NCBI GenBank assembly: GCA_036802945.1
Contig: DAIRVG010000013.1
Span: 4,812-68,811 of the forward strand
Reading direction: 5' to 3'
Length of the DNA stretch: 64,000 nt
Origin: Gp6-AA40 sp036802945
GTDB lineage: Bacteria; Acidobacteriota; Vicinamibacteria; Vicinamibacterales; UBA2999
A program made the position numbers and the translations under genes. Shown here one piece after another: positions 16,823 to 26,381 of the stretch (position 1 is its first letter; every line of letters starts with the position of its first letter). The notes under the pieces were generated by a model. The model ran no database searches and was not told where the DNA came from. It was given only the letters and a program-made list of their open reading frames with translations.

Positions 16823-18007
16823 GTGGGGAAAGACACCGTAACAGTCGACAGCACGGACGGACGGAAGCCTAGCGTTTGCATCGTCGCCCACCTCGCGTAT
16901 GGAGAACTGGCCGGGCTCACGACTGGCCATGTAGGGGGGGTCGAACACCAGACCAGCCTGATGGCGCGGTGGCTTGCGGCCCACGGATATAGGGTGAGCC
17001 TACTAACTTGGAACGAAGGGCAGCCAGACGGGGTTGAAATTGACGGTGTCCGCAACTTCAAGCTGTGCGCAAGCGATGCCGGCATACGTGGGCTAAGGTT
17101 CGTTCATCCGCGGTGGACAAGTCTTAACCAGGCCATGCGTCGTGCCGATGCCGAGCTCTACTACCACAACTGCGGTGAATACGTCACCGGTCAGGTAGCA
17201 CACTGGTGTATGCGACACCGTCGTCGTTTCGTCTACTCGGTCGCCAGCGATCCCGATTGCGACCCTCGCCTCCCTCATATGAGAACGGTCCGTGAGCGAG
17301 TCCTGTACCGATACGGCCTGTTCCACGCCAACCGGATTGTGGTGCAAACGCTCGCGCAGCAGCGCATGCTGAGAGACGGGTTCGGGCTGGAATCGCTTCT
17401 GATCCCAATGCCTTGTGCGGGACCCCAGCTCGAAGCAGTCCGAACCAATGATTCACAAGGAAGAGCGTCATCACGAGTGGCCTGGGTCGGCCGCATTAGC
17501 GAGGAGAAACGTCCCGAGTGGCTCATAGAGGTCGCCAGGCGGCTTCCGGAGATCACATTCGACGTGGTGGGCGCGGTAAATCGAGAAAGCAACTACACGC
17601 GACGGGTGCTCGATGACCTTCGAGCGCTACCCAACGTCGTCATACACGGGCGCGTGCCGCGCGAGCGGATGCCTGAGGTGTACGGCACTTTGGCCTGCCT
17701 TCTCTCCACGTCCGCATTCGAAGGATTCCCAAATACCTTCCTCGAGGCCTGGAGTCACGGCGTTCCAGTCGTGTCAACGATTGATCCTGACCGGTTGATT
17801 GCCAACAGAGGTCTTGGATTCACCGCGAATAACCTTCCTGAGCTGATCGACGGACTCAAGAAGATACTGAGTTCTCAGGCCAGGTGGTGTGATGCTTCGA
17901 AATCGGCGCGCCGCTATTACGCGGAGAACCATGCTATCGACGTAGTTATGCCACGCGTTGAGCAGCTTTTTCTCGGCGTGACGGGCCGACTCGCCGCGAG
18001 TACTTGA
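16823..18007 (+). CDS. GT4-family glycosyltransferase
   Basis: A 394-residue GT-B enzyme that adds a sugar to the lipid-linked repeat unit. The N-terminal acceptor domain starts SVCIVAHLAYG and contains a Gly-rich loop (TTGHVGGVEHQTSLMARWL). The donor domain has RVAWVGRISEEKRPEWLIEV and the GT4 signature around TSAFEGFPNTFLEAWSHGVP (catalytic Glu pair). The start is a GTG at 16823, 6 nt after the fusion gene. Its stop overlaps the start of the next GT by 4 nt, indicating a tight operon. Donor and linkage cannot be read from sequence. Confidence 0.9.
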   Translation: MGKDTVTVDSTDGRKPSVCIVAHLAYGELAGLTTGHVGGVEHQTSLMARWLAAHGYRVSLLTWNEGQPDGVEIDGVRNFKLCASDAGIRGLRFVHPRWTSLNQAMRRADAELYYHNCGEYVTGQVAHWCMRHRRRFVYSVASDPDCDPRLPHMRTVRERVLYRYGLFHANRIVVQTLAQQRMLRDGFGLESLLIPMPCAGPQLEAVRTNDSQGRASSRVAWVGRISEEKRPEWLIEVARRLPEITFDVVGAVNRESNYTRRVLDDLRALPNVVIHGRVPRERMPEVYGTLACLLSTSAFEGFPNTFLEAWSHGVPVVSTIDPDRLIANRGLGFTANNLPELIDGLKKILSSQARWCDASKSARRYYAENHAIDVVMPRVEQLFLGVTGRLAAST

Positions 18008-19179
18008 GCACGCCGTCCTTGAAAGTTGCGATCGTTACCGCCTTTCCCCAAACCATCAAAACGCCGGAGGGCGGTGTCGAGGCGGTGAGCGTTCAGCTTG
18101 TTGACGGCCTTGGGAAGCTTGGCGACCTGGCTATTAACGTCGTCACCCTCGATCGCTCGTGCACGCAAGTCTCCACATCGAGGTGTGACGGGGTCACCGT
18201 ACACCGGTTGCCCTGGACTGGAAGGAACGTACTCACCCACGCAGTCGGCCAGGGTCGACAGCAGATCATCAAGTACTTGAACTACCTCGAGCCGGACGTT
18301 GTTCATGCTCATGACACCTACGGGTTGATGGTACGCGGGATGCCGGTTCCACGGGTACTCACGATCCATGGCTTCATCCACGGCGATCTGGCCGTCTCGG
18401 GCGAGCGACTCGCGTGGGTCCGATCGAAGATGTGGAGGTGGGCGGAAACGGTGGCGTGGGCGGATCAGCCGCATATCATCTCCATCAGTCCGTACGTCCG
18501 CGAACGGCTGGCCGGCATCTCCACCGGTGTCATACACGACATCGATAACCCGATAGCGGAGTCCTTTTTCAGCATCGATCGCGAAGAGCGCAAGGGAACG
18601 ATTTTCAGCGCTGCCGTCATCAGCCCCCGCAAGAACACACTGACACTCGTCGAGTCGTTCGCTCGCCTGGTGGCAAGTGGCGTGACCGCAGAGTTAAGGC
18701 TAGCAGGGCGGGAAATCGACAGAGCCTATGCGCTTCGAGTCAAACAACGCATCGACGAGTTGCGCCTCGCCGATCAGATCACGTGGCTCGGACCGATTCC
18801 CACCGACCAGGTCCGGCAGGAGCTCGCGACTGCAAGCGTGTTCGCCCTCGTTTCTTTGGAGGAGAACTCGCCTATGGGCATTGAGGAGGCGATGGCCGCA
18901 GGGGTTCCAGTCGTAACGTCGAATCGGTGCGGAATGCCCTACCTAGTTCGCCACGGTGAGACAGGCTACCTGGTAGCCCCGAGCGATCCGGCCGACATTG
19001 CCCGTCGGCTCGGGGAGCTAATTCGAAATGACAGCCTAAGGATGGCCATGGGACAGAAGGGCAAGGAGATCGCGCAGGATCGTTTCCACCCTGCCGTTGT
19101 AGCCCGCCGCACGAGAGATGTCTACCTGCAGGCACTCTGCAGTCGAACGGGAGTCGATGAAAACAACCTTGGTCGATGA
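18004..19179 (+). CDS. GT4-family glycosyltransferase
   Basis: A 391-residue GT-B enzyme. The acceptor-domain motif is EGGVEAVSVQLVDGL, and PDVVHAHDTYGL lies at the end of an early strand. The donor domain begins near TIFSAAVISPRKN and carries FALVSLEENSPMGIEEAMAA, the GT4 E-x7-E region, then RHGETGYLVAPSDP. The start is a TTG overlapping the previous stop (TTGA), and its end overlaps the following gene by 23 nt. Translational coupling of three genes is likely. Confidence 0.9.
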   Translation: MSTPSLKVAIVTAFPQTIKTPEGGVEAVSVQLVDGLGKLGDLAINVVTLDRSCTQVSTSRCDGVTVHRLPWTGRNVLTHAVGQGRQQIIKYLNYLEPDVVHAHDTYGLMVRGMPVPRVLTIHGFIHGDLAVSGERLAWVRSKMWRWAETVAWADQPHIISISPYVRERLAGISTGVIHDIDNPIAESFFSIDREERKGTIFSAAVISPRKNTLTLVESFARLVASGVTAELRLAGREIDRAYALRVKQRIDELRLADQITWLGPIPTDQVRQELATASVFALVSLEENSPMGIEEAMAAGVPVVTSNRCGMPYLVRHGETGYLVAPSDPADIARRLGELIRNDSLRMAMGQKGKEIAQDRFHPAVVARRTRDVYLQALCSRTGVDENNLGR

Positions 19180-20473
19180 GCCGGTCGAACAGGACATCTG
19201 GAAAGCTACTGATCGCTTCCTGTCCTGGCTAGGCCGTCATGGCGTCGAGAGTCACGACCCTTACGACCTATGGGGAACCCGATACGGGGTGTTCGCGAGG
19301 CGGCACTACTACGCCAAGAGCATCTGGGGTCTCCCGCTCGTCGCGCCGCTTTTGGCCGTCGACACGTTCGCTCCAGGCATTCGAGGACTCTTCGTCAAGA
19401 AAGAACGATATGCGACTGCAGAAGCACAATTGGTGCTCGCTTTCTTGAATCTCTACGCATGCACTGAAGATGAGATCTATCTCAAGAGGGCACAAACGGG
19501 AGCGGAGGGGCTGCTCGAAATTTCGATTCCCGGGTACAGCGGCCACTGCTGGGGTTATCCGTTTGATTGGCAAAACAATCGAGGACTCTGGCGGCGCAAC
19601 ACTCCGTTCATCACATGCACTCCCTATTGCTTCGAAGCGTTCTTGGAACTAGCCGACGCGACGGGAGTCGAAGAGCGCCTTCACATAGCAGCCTCAATCG
19701 CGAGATTTGTGGCGCACGACCTTCAGGACTCGCCGGTTTCGATCCACGCGTCGGCCGGGAGCTATTCGCCCAACGATCACACCCAGGTGATTAACGCCAG
19801 TGCCTATAGGGCCTTCGTCCTCTTCGAAGCCTGGGCACGATTTGGCGTCGACGAGTACTGGGACATCGCGCACCGAAACCTGAGGTTTGTACTCGACAGT
19901 CAACGCGCTGACGGCTCCTGGTTGTATGCCCTAGAGAGCAAGAACGAAGGTTTCATCGACCATTTTCACACGTGTTTCGTGCTCAAGAATCTAAGGAAGA
20001 CTAATCGGATACTTGGCAGCGCGGAGATCGCTCGACGCATTGCGATTGGTTGGCACTTCTATCGCAGCGCGCTCTTTCACGACGACGAAACCCCCAAGAG
20101 CTTTGCAATCGAGCCACGTCTCCAGCTTGCCCGGGTGGAGTTGTACAACTTCGCCGAAGCGATCTCGCTGGGCACCCTTCTAAAAGACTCGGAGCCAAAG
20201 GCCTTTGCGTTCGCTCACCGGCTGACGGTCAGAGTCATCCGGGATTACCAGCTGGACGACGGTCATTTCGTGACGCGCTCTTATCGCGGGGGCTTGCGCC
20301 ACACGACGCCTTTTCTTCGTTGGCCACAGGCCCAGATGTTTCTGGCCCTCACCAACATGCTTCGGGCGATCCACGCTCAGAGAAATGGACCTGAGGAAGG
20401 GTTGGAAGGCTTTCGGAACATGCAGCCGCCGCCACGTCGGCTGGGTAGTCAGCGAGGAATGGGGGCTGCCTGA
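19157..20473 (+). CDS. Alpha/alpha-barrel (six-hairpin glycosidase-like) protein
   Basis: A 438-residue soluble protein built of repeated helical hairpins with aromatic-rich turns (CWGYPFDWQNNRGLW, SYSPNDHTQVINASAYRAF, SQRADGSWLYALE). That is the pattern of (alpha/alpha)6 barrels such as six-hairpin glycosidases, lyases and C5-epimerases. No signal peptide is present. The ATG at 19157 has GGGAG about 8 nt upstream and is preferred to the upstream start at 19118. Its place between a GT and a methyltransferase suggests a role in making or modifying the repeat unit. I cannot assign a reaction. Confidence 0.72.
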   Translation: MKTTLVDEPVEQDIWKATDRFLSWLGRHGVESHDPYDLWGTRYGVFARRHYYAKSIWGLPLVAPLLAVDTFAPGIRGLFVKKERYATAEAQLVLAFLNLYACTEDEIYLKRAQTGAEGLLEISIPGYSGHCWGYPFDWQNNRGLWRRNTPFITCTPYCFEAFLELADATGVEERLHIAASIARFVAHDLQDSPVSIHASAGSYSPNDHTQVINASAYRAFVLFEAWARFGVDEYWDIAHRNLRFVLDSQRADGSWLYALESKNEGFIDHFHTCFVLKNLRKTNRILGSAEIARRIAIGWHFYRSALFHDDETPKSFAIEPRLQLARVELYNFAEAISLGTLLKDSEPKAFAFAHRLTVRVIRDYQLDDGHFVTRSYRGGLRHTTPFLRWPQAQMFLALTNMLRAIHAQRNGPEEGLEGFRNMQPPPRRLGSQRGMGAA

Positions 20474-20497
20474 TCCGTGTTGGAGGTATCTGCGAGT

Positions 20498-21109
20498 ATG
20501 CCTGATTTCTTGTACCGCGCGATGCGGCCGGCGCGTGCCTTAATGAAGCGCTGGGGATCAACCCCTGTGAAACGTGTCGCTTGGAACGTCGAGTTCAAGC
20601 GGGGTGAGTACTCGCACGAGGTCAATGAAGGCTACCGCTCGCGCATCAACAACTGGGTCGAACAGTATTGCAGACACGGGCACATCCTCGACCTCGGCTG
20701 CAGTGACGGACATGTGGGACTTTCCCTCAATCCCAAAGAATACGCGAGCTACACCGGCGTGGACGTATCGGAAATCGGAATTCAGGAGGCGAGAGAGAAG
20801 TGTCGACGAGCTGGCGGTGAGAGATACGAGAAGAACGTCTTTTTGGTCGGAGACATTTGCACGTATCGCCCAGAGCACTTGATGGACGTAATTCTCTTCA
20901 AGGACTCGCTGTACTACGTGAATCGCATCAAGATCGCGGGTCTCCTCGACCGGTACGGATCGTCACTGACGGCAGGCGGCGTTTTCATTGTTCACATGGA
21001 CAACATTAGGCGGCACGGTTGGATACAGCTCTTGATAGAAAGACACTTCGAGGTCGTGGAGAAGAACTCGGTGCTCGATCCGACCGGTATGTTGTTGGTA
21101 TTTCGCTAA
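20498..21109 (+). CDS. SAM-dependent methyltransferase
   Basis: A class I methyltransferase of 203 residues. Motif I is HILDLGCSDGHVGLSL, the acidic end of strand 2 is YTGVDVSEIGIQEA, and a post-motif region reads VGDICTYRPEHLMDVILFKDSLYYV. The ATG at 20498 has GGAGGT upstream; a GTG at 20477 would add 7 residues. It probably methylates a sugar of the repeat unit, by context. The following 180 nt to 21289 hold no gene I can support. Confidence 0.87.
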   Translation: MPDFLYRAMRPARALMKRWGSTPVKRVAWNVEFKRGEYSHEVNEGYRSRINNWVEQYCRHGHILDLGCSDGHVGLSLNPKEYASYTGVDVSEIGIQEAREKCRRAGGERYEKNVFLVGDICTYRPEHLMDVILFKDSLYYVNRIKIAGLLDRYGSSLTAGGVFIVHMDNIRRHGWIQLLIERHFEVVEKNSVLDPTGMLLVFR

Positions 21110-21289
21110 TTAACTATTTATCGAACTACAGAACGATATGCCCTTCGCCAACTGCGTCACAGCACGGATTCCTGGTCTATGGGCTGGTCCCGGCTTGAGG
21201 ATGTCAGGGCTTGGTCAGCATCCAATCTCGCGCCGATATCTCGCCGGAGGGCGAGAGGCGACGCGAGTGGTCGGCCAACGGGTCCCCGT

Positions 21290-22879
21290 ATGATCCGCGT
21301 GTCAGCGTTCTGGCTGCTCGTGGCGGTCCTCAGCGCCTACGCATCGAAGGACTGGTTCAAGTCGCTTTGCGCCTTGATCATTCTGATGGCGATTATCGAA
21401 CACCCTGACGTACCAACCAAAGTATTCGGCGTGCAGGGATTGAATCCCTTTAACCTCCTACTACTTGCCGTTGTCGTCGGCTGGGCAACAAGCCGCAAGC
21501 GTGAGGGGCTGTCGTGGGATATGCCCTCCCACATCACGACGTTGATTGTCTTGTACTTCGCCGTCGTCGTGATCAGTTTCTTCCGCATGCTTCTGGATCG
21601 ACGGGGACTCCCTCCGGCCGAGTTTACAACCGCGACAATGTGGAGCGAGTATCTCATCAACACTGTTAAATGGGTGGTCCCGGGGTTGCTCGTGTTCGAC
21701 GGGTGCCGAACGCCAGAACGACAGCGCCTGGCGGCCTGGAGCATCGCTGGAATCTATTTCCTTCTCGCCGTCCAAGTGATCAAGTGGATGCCGCTGGAAT
21801 TTGCCTCGAGCGAGGACATGGCATCTCGAGCGGCGAAGATCATGTTGAATGAGATCGGCTACAGCCGCGTGACCATGTCGATGATGCTGGGGGGAGGGGC
21901 CTGGGCCTGTCTCTCCTTGATGCCCTTGGTGAGCCGGTGGCGATTCCGTCTGCTGTTGCTGGTGTCGTTCGCGGCGGTGGCCTACGCGCAGGCTCTGACC
22001 GGAGGGCGGATGGGGTACGTGACGTGGGCGGTCGTTGGGATTCTGCTCGGCCTGCTTCGCTGGCGACGGTACCTTCTCATGGCGCCGCTATTGTTGGTAC
22101 TCGTGGCGATGGTCGTGCCCAGTGCCGTTGAACGAATGCTTCAGGGATTCACCACATCGAATGGAGGGACGGTTGTAAACGACTACGAAGTGACCTCTGG
22201 TCGTAATATTGCCTGGCCGTTGGTGATTAAGAAGATTGCCGAGGCCCCGGTCGTAGGTTACGGTGAGCAGGCCATGTGGCGGACCGGCCTGGCCGCAAAG
22301 CTGGGCGCTGAGTCGTTTTCTCACCCACACAATGCCTATCTGGAATTGCTCTTGGACAACGGTTGGATGGGCTTTCTGGCCGTCGTGCCCTTCTTCTTTC
22401 TTGTTGTGTGGCGTGCGGTTGGCTTGCTGCGAACGCAGGACAATCTCTGTACGGCCATCGGAGGAATGACTCTCGCGTTGGTTCTCGCGCTGCTTGTGGC
22501 CGGCGTCGGCAGCCAAACGTTCTATCCCCAGGATGACGGCGTGGGAATGTGGGCTGCGATCGGCGTCATGCTGCGTGTTTCCGTGGAAAAAAGGAAGGCG
22601 CTCGAAGGCGGCCTCTGCTTCGAAGACAACCAAGGAGCTACTGGCGCAGGAGTTATTGGCCAAGGAAGGCTTGGCAAGTCACGCAGGCGGGTGGCAGCAG
22701 CGGCCTATGGTAGCTGGGCGGCGAGACGGAGACGGCCTGAACTGGGACACTCGGTGCTGTCGCCTCTGGCTGCTGAACGTCCGCCGGCGAAGTGGCCTCG
22801 AACACGACTACGCGTGGACGGCGGTCCGAACGAAATCCGGCGCTTTGGGCGGACTGGTAGGCATCACCGGTTTACCTGA
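21290..22879 (+). CDS. O-antigen ligase/polymerase-like membrane protein (Wzy candidate)
   Basis: A polytopic inner-membrane protein with about ten hydrophobic segments. The Wzy_C-type region is in its second half: TGGRMGYVTWAVVG, TSGRNIAWPLVIKKI, VVGYGEQAMW and SFSHPHNAYLELLLDNGWMG (the conserved H-N-x-[YF] motif). It probably polymerises flipped repeat units in the periplasm. The ATG at 21290 is chosen because the preceding 37 codons are Arg-rich and not hydrophobic. After about residue 435 a roughly 95-residue Arg/Gly-rich tail has no membrane segment and does not resemble the family; it may reflect a lost stop or a frameshift. Its TGA overlaps the next ATG by 1 nt. Confidence 0.85.
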   Translation: MIRVSAFWLLVAVLSAYASKDWFKSLCALIILMAIIEHPDVPTKVFGVQGLNPFNLLLLAVVVGWATSRKREGLSWDMPSHITTLIVLYFAVVVISFFRMLLDRRGLPPAEFTTATMWSEYLINTVKWVVPGLLVFDGCRTPERQRLAAWSIAGIYFLLAVQVIKWMPLEFASSEDMASRAAKIMLNEIGYSRVTMSMMLGGGAWACLSLMPLVSRWRFRLLLLVSFAAVAYAQALTGGRMGYVTWAVVGILLGLLRWRRYLLMAPLLLVLVAMVVPSAVERMLQGFTTSNGGTVVNDYEVTSGRNIAWPLVIKKIAEAPVVGYGEQAMWRTGLAAKLGAESFSHPHNAYLELLLDNGWMGFLAVVPFFFLVVWRAVGLLRTQDNLCTAIGGMTLALVLALLVAGVGSQTFYPQDDGVGMWAAIGVMLRVSVEKRKALEGGLCFEDNQGATGAGVIGQGRLGKSRRRVAAAAYGSWAARRRRPELGHSVLSPLAAERPPAKWPRTRLRVDGGPNEIRRFGRTGRHHRFT

Positions 22880-23847
22880 TGGCAAGGCTTGCCTACATCC
22901 TGGCGGCCAGCCATTCCGGCTCTACTCTCCTGGCGATGCTGCTGGGCGCCCACCCTGAGGCGGTCACGGTGGGCGAACTGAAAGCAACAAACCTGGGAGC
23001 GACTGACAGATATCGGTGCTCGTGTGGCGCGCTGATTAAGGAGTGCGACTTCTGGCGGCGCGTTGCGCAGGAAATGCGAGCGCGCGGCTATCCGTTCGAC
23101 ATTACCCGCGCCAAGACCAACATCCTAGATGTAGATAGTCGATACGCGGCGCAATTGCTTCGACCGCTGCATCGCGGCGTGCTGCTTGAATCGATTCGCG
23201 ACAGGGCGTTGACTCTATCGCGTGTCTGGCGCAAACATCTCGAGGAAGTGCAAAAACGAAACCTAGCATTGCTGGAGACGCTTGGAACTCTCACCGGTGC
23301 GCGAGTGGTCGTGGATTCCTCAAAGCTTGGTCTTCGACTGAAGTACCTGCTCCGCATTCCCTCCCTCGACGTTAAGGTGGTGCGATTGATACGGGACGGA
23401 CGAGGTGTGGCCCTGACCTATGTCAATCCAGCCGAATTCGCGGATACAAGGAACGAGGGGTTACGGGGAGGAGGCTCTGGCGTCAGCACCGAAACGGGGC
23501 GTGAGATGCGTAGAGCAGCTCGGGAATGGAAGCGCAGCAACGAGGAAGCCGATGCCCTTCTGGCTGGCCTTCCTCGCTCTGATTGGCTCGAGGTCCGGTA
23601 TGAGGATCTCTGCGGGGATCCCTCCAACACTCTTCGCGCTGTCTGTTCGTTTCTTGGACTGGACTCCGCTCAGATCGTTCTCGATTTTCGTTCTGTAGAG
23701 CATCACGTCGTGGGAAACGGGATGCGTCTAGATTCGACCTCGGACGTGCTTCTCGACGAGCGATGGAAGACGTTCTTGAGCGAGGAGCAGTTGCAATTGT
23801 TCGAGTCCGTTGCGGGCGATTTGAACCGCAGGCTTGGGTACCCTTAG
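22879..23847 (+). CDS. Sulfotransferase family protein
   Basis: A 322-residue PAPS-dependent sulfotransferase. The 5'-phosphosulfate loop is SHSGSTLLAMLLGAHP (11-26). The 3'-phosphate region follows VVRLIRDGRGVALTY, and DWLEVRYEDLCGDPSNTLRAV is the usual late motif, with HHVVGNGMR near the end. It starts on the TGA of the polymerase gene (1-nt overlap). In an EPS operon it most likely sulfates a sugar residue; the substrate is unknown. No signal peptide is present, as expected for a PAPS enzyme. Confidence 0.9.
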   Translation: MARLAYILAASHSGSTLLAMLLGAHPEAVTVGELKATNLGATDRYRCSCGALIKECDFWRRVAQEMRARGYPFDITRAKTNILDVDSRYAAQLLRPLHRGVLLESIRDRALTLSRVWRKHLEEVQKRNLALLETLGTLTGARVVVDSSKLGLRLKYLLRIPSLDVKVVRLIRDGRGVALTYVNPAEFADTRNEGLRGGGSGVSTETGREMRRAAREWKRSNEEADALLAGLPRSDWLEVRYEDLCGDPSNTLRAVCSFLGLDSAQIVLDFRSVEHHVVGNGMRLDSTSDVLLDERWKTFLSEEQLQLFESVAGDLNRRLGYP

Positions 23848-23862
23848 CAAGAAGATTCTGAT

Positions 23863-25104
23863 TTGTTGCCATTACCCTCGGAGCGGGCCGTTCCCATTCG
23901 CCAATACCCGTACCCCTTCAAGGCCATGCTGGCGATCTGCAGCGATCTCGACGAAACACCAGACCGCCACGCGTACGGGTCCGTAATGCAGTTCCTCAAT
24001 AGTCGCAACGTCGGGCCGCTGGGGGCTGGCGTCGGACTAGAGGTGGGAAACTCGATCTACTTCGACATGCCGCCCGACCAGTTTTCCTACTGGAACACAG
24101 ACGATCACGGACGAGCAATGATTCGGTCGCTGATCAAGAGTGGACACGTAGACTGCCTCCACTCATTCGGGGATCTCGCCACCGATCGTGAGCACGCTGG
24201 TCGAGCCCTCGACGACCTTACGAAACACAACTGCCGTCTCGCCGTCTGGATCGATCATGCTGTCGCCCCGTCGAATTTCGGCAGCGACATCATGAGGGGT
24301 TTTGGGGACGTGTGCGGACATCGTGCGTATCATGCCGACCTGAGCATTTCATATGGCATCCGGTACGTGTGGCGCGGACGGGTCACGAGCGTCATCGGAC
24401 AAGACCGGCCGTCCACTTTGAAGGGGGTCTGGAACGGACGACATCCGGCGGCATCGTTTCGGACGCTCGCGAAAGAGGGAGCCAAGTTGGCTCTCTCCAG
24501 AAACGGGAGAAGCCGCTATCAAATGCATGGCTCTAACAGGGTGGCCCGTCCAGCCCATTTGAGAAACGGTACGGCTGTTATCGAGTTCCTGCGGTGTAAT
24601 CCGCACTGGGGCGGCGTAAGTCGTTGCGATACCGCGGACGGCATAGCGGACGTGCTCACCACATCTTTCCTCGACCGGCTAGTCCAGCGTCGTAGCTGCT
24701 GTGTGCTCTATACGCATCTCGGAAAACGTCGTCGCCGAGATGGCGAAGGTGTGCTCGGTACTGCGGCTCTCGATTGTTTTCGACAACTGGCAGAGCGGCA
24801 GTCAAGCGGCGACGTGCTCATCACCACTACCAGGCGCTTACTAGACTATTGTCACACTCGGGATCAATTACGGCTGTCGGAGTCCAAGCGGGAGCATCGG
24901 CTGTGTTTCGACCTTTCTCTTCCCGATACGTGCCAACAGTCAGAACTTCTGCACGGTATAACTCTCTACACCGACGCGGCTGACAAAACAGACGTTTACT
25001 TGAATGGAAGCCATCTCCCGGGAATCGTATGCAACGCAGCCGACGAGACAGGTCGTCCCAGCGTGTCGATTCGCTGGCCAGCACTGGAGTTCCCGCAGTT
25101 TTGA
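23863..25104 (+). CDS. Unknown protein, possible deacetylase-like fold
   Basis: A 413-residue protein I do not firmly recognise. It opens with AMLAICSDLDETPD and contains GHVDCLHSFGDLATDREHA, RLAVWIDHAVAPSNFGSD and CCVLYTHLGKRRR. The order of Asp, His and TH motifs along the chain is reminiscent of polysaccharide-deacetylase or related TIM-like hydrolase folds. There is no signal peptide or membrane span. It sits 15 nt after the sulfotransferase and overlaps the next GT frame, so it belongs to the glycan operon. Confidence 0.65.
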   Translation: MLPLPSERAVPIRQYPYPFKAMLAICSDLDETPDRHAYGSVMQFLNSRNVGPLGAGVGLEVGNSIYFDMPPDQFSYWNTDDHGRAMIRSLIKSGHVDCLHSFGDLATDREHAGRALDDLTKHNCRLAVWIDHAVAPSNFGSDIMRGFGDVCGHRAYHADLSISYGIRYVWRGRVTSVIGQDRPSTLKGVWNGRHPAASFRTLAKEGAKLALSRNGRSRYQMHGSNRVARPAHLRNGTAVIEFLRCNPHWGGVSRCDTADGIADVLTTSFLDRLVQRRSCCVLYTHLGKRRRRDGEGVLGTAALDCFRQLAERQSSGDVLITTTRRLLDYCHTRDQLRLSESKREHRLCFDLSLPDTCQQSELLHGITLYTDAADKTDVYLNGSHLPGIVCNAADETGRPSVSIRWPALEFPQF

Positions 25105-26381
25105 TCGGACCAATTAGCGAGGTCGCAGCGAGTGCGCCCGGTCGAATCTCGGTCGGTGCCTGGCCCGGCCTAGTCTTGTATCGACTTCTGTTGAACGCAC
25201 ACTGGATGGTGCTGCGCGCCCTGCGGTTGCGCAAGCGAACGCCACAAGTTCCGCACAGTCAATCAATGAGGGTACTCCTGACCGGAACGTTTTATTCTGA
25301 AAGCTGGATTCTCAATCATCTGAAGCCGCTTGCGGCCAGTCGGCTATGCGCCGAAATCTGGCTGGTTACGACCATCGCGATCCCTCCTACAGAAAAGGTG
25401 AAAGTGATCCACCCGCCGTTCTGGCTCATTCGGTGCGTGGGTCAGGTTCCGGCCCGCTTGATCGTCTTCGTGGTGACCGCGGTCAGGCACCGACCGGACT
25501 TCGTGGGTGGATTCCACCTCCTTCCCAACGGCCTGGTCGCACTTCTCCTCGCCCGATTCATCGGTAGCTGGTGTGTCTACTTCTGCGGGGGCGGCCCACG
25601 GGAGGTAGAGGACGGCGGTTTCCGCTCAGAATCGCGCTCCCTGCGTTTTCTCAAAGCCCCCGACGCCGGCCTGGAGAGGAAGTTGCTCCGGGCAGTTGAC
25701 GAAATCGACCTCGTCATCACGATGGGCAGGGGTGCCCAGGGCTTCTTTCGGAGCCGCGGTGTGCGTAGCCGAAACGAGGTGGTACCGGGAGGCATCGATT
25801 CCCTACGTTTTCAGTTCGACGATCAGCCCAAGAAGTACGATCTCATCCTGATCGGAAGACTTCACCCAGTAAAACGGATCGACTTGTTTCTTCGCACTGT
25901 CAGAAAGTTGGCTGAGACCAATCCCGACGTCTCCGCAGTTGTGGTCGGAGGGGGTGAGCTCGAGAGCTCCTTGAGAGGGTTGGCGGTCGAACTCGGCGTG
26001 GGGGATCGGGTGACCTTCGCAGGTCAGCAACCCGATGTCGGACCCTGGCTGGCGCAGTCGAGGGTCTTTGTTCTGACGTCGGAGTCCGAGGGCCTTTCGC
26101 TCGCTCTGATGGAAGCGATGACGGCCGGCCTGCCGTGTGTGGTCGCCAACGTAGGCGAGATGGGCGAACTGGTCGAACACGGCAGCACGGGATTTCTGGT
26201 CGATGAGGATTCGCCAGAAGCTTTTTGCTTTTTCCTGGAGCAGCTACTCAGCAGCGAATCTGTCAGGGAACAGTTTTCTATGGCCAGTAAGAAGGCCGCG
26301 TCACGCCTCACGACCGCGGAAACAGCAAAGCGTTGGGACCGCATATTCGGTGATTTCGGTTATTCGAGTTCAGCCAATTAA
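25029..26381 (+). CDS. GT4-family glycosyltransferase
   Basis: A GT-B glycosyltransferase. The acceptor domain proper begins at MRVLLTGTFYSESWILNHL (ATG 25266). The donor domain has YDLILIGRLHPVKRIDLFL, then FVLTSESEGLSLALMEAMTA and VVANVGEMGELVEHGSTGFL, the GT4 signature. The frame extends to an ATG at 25029 with GGGA upstream, adding 79 residues that overlap the previous gene by 76 nt and look unconserved. The true start is therefore uncertain between 25029, 25206 and 25266. No gene is seen in the 278 nt that follow. Confidence 0.88.
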   Translation: MQRSRRDRSSQRVDSLASTGVPAVLIGPISEVAASAPGRISVGAWPGLVLYRLLLNAHWMVLRALRLRKRTPQVPHSQSMRVLLTGTFYSESWILNHLKPLAASRLCAEIWLVTTIAIPPTEKVKVIHPPFWLIRCVGQVPARLIVFVVTAVRHRPDFVGGFHLLPNGLVALLLARFIGSWCVYFCGGGPREVEDGGFRSESRSLRFLKAPDAGLERKLLRAVDEIDLVITMGRGAQGFFRSRGVRSRNEVVPGGIDSLRFQFDDQPKKYDLILIGRLHPVKRIDLFLRTVRKLAETNPDVSAVVVGGGELESSLRGLAVELGVGDRVTFAGQQPDVGPWLAQSRVFVLTSESEGLSLALMEAMTAGLPCVVANVGEMGELVEHGSTGFLVDEDSPEAFCFFLEQLLSSESVREQFSMASKKAASRLTTAETAKRWDRIFGDFGYSSSAN

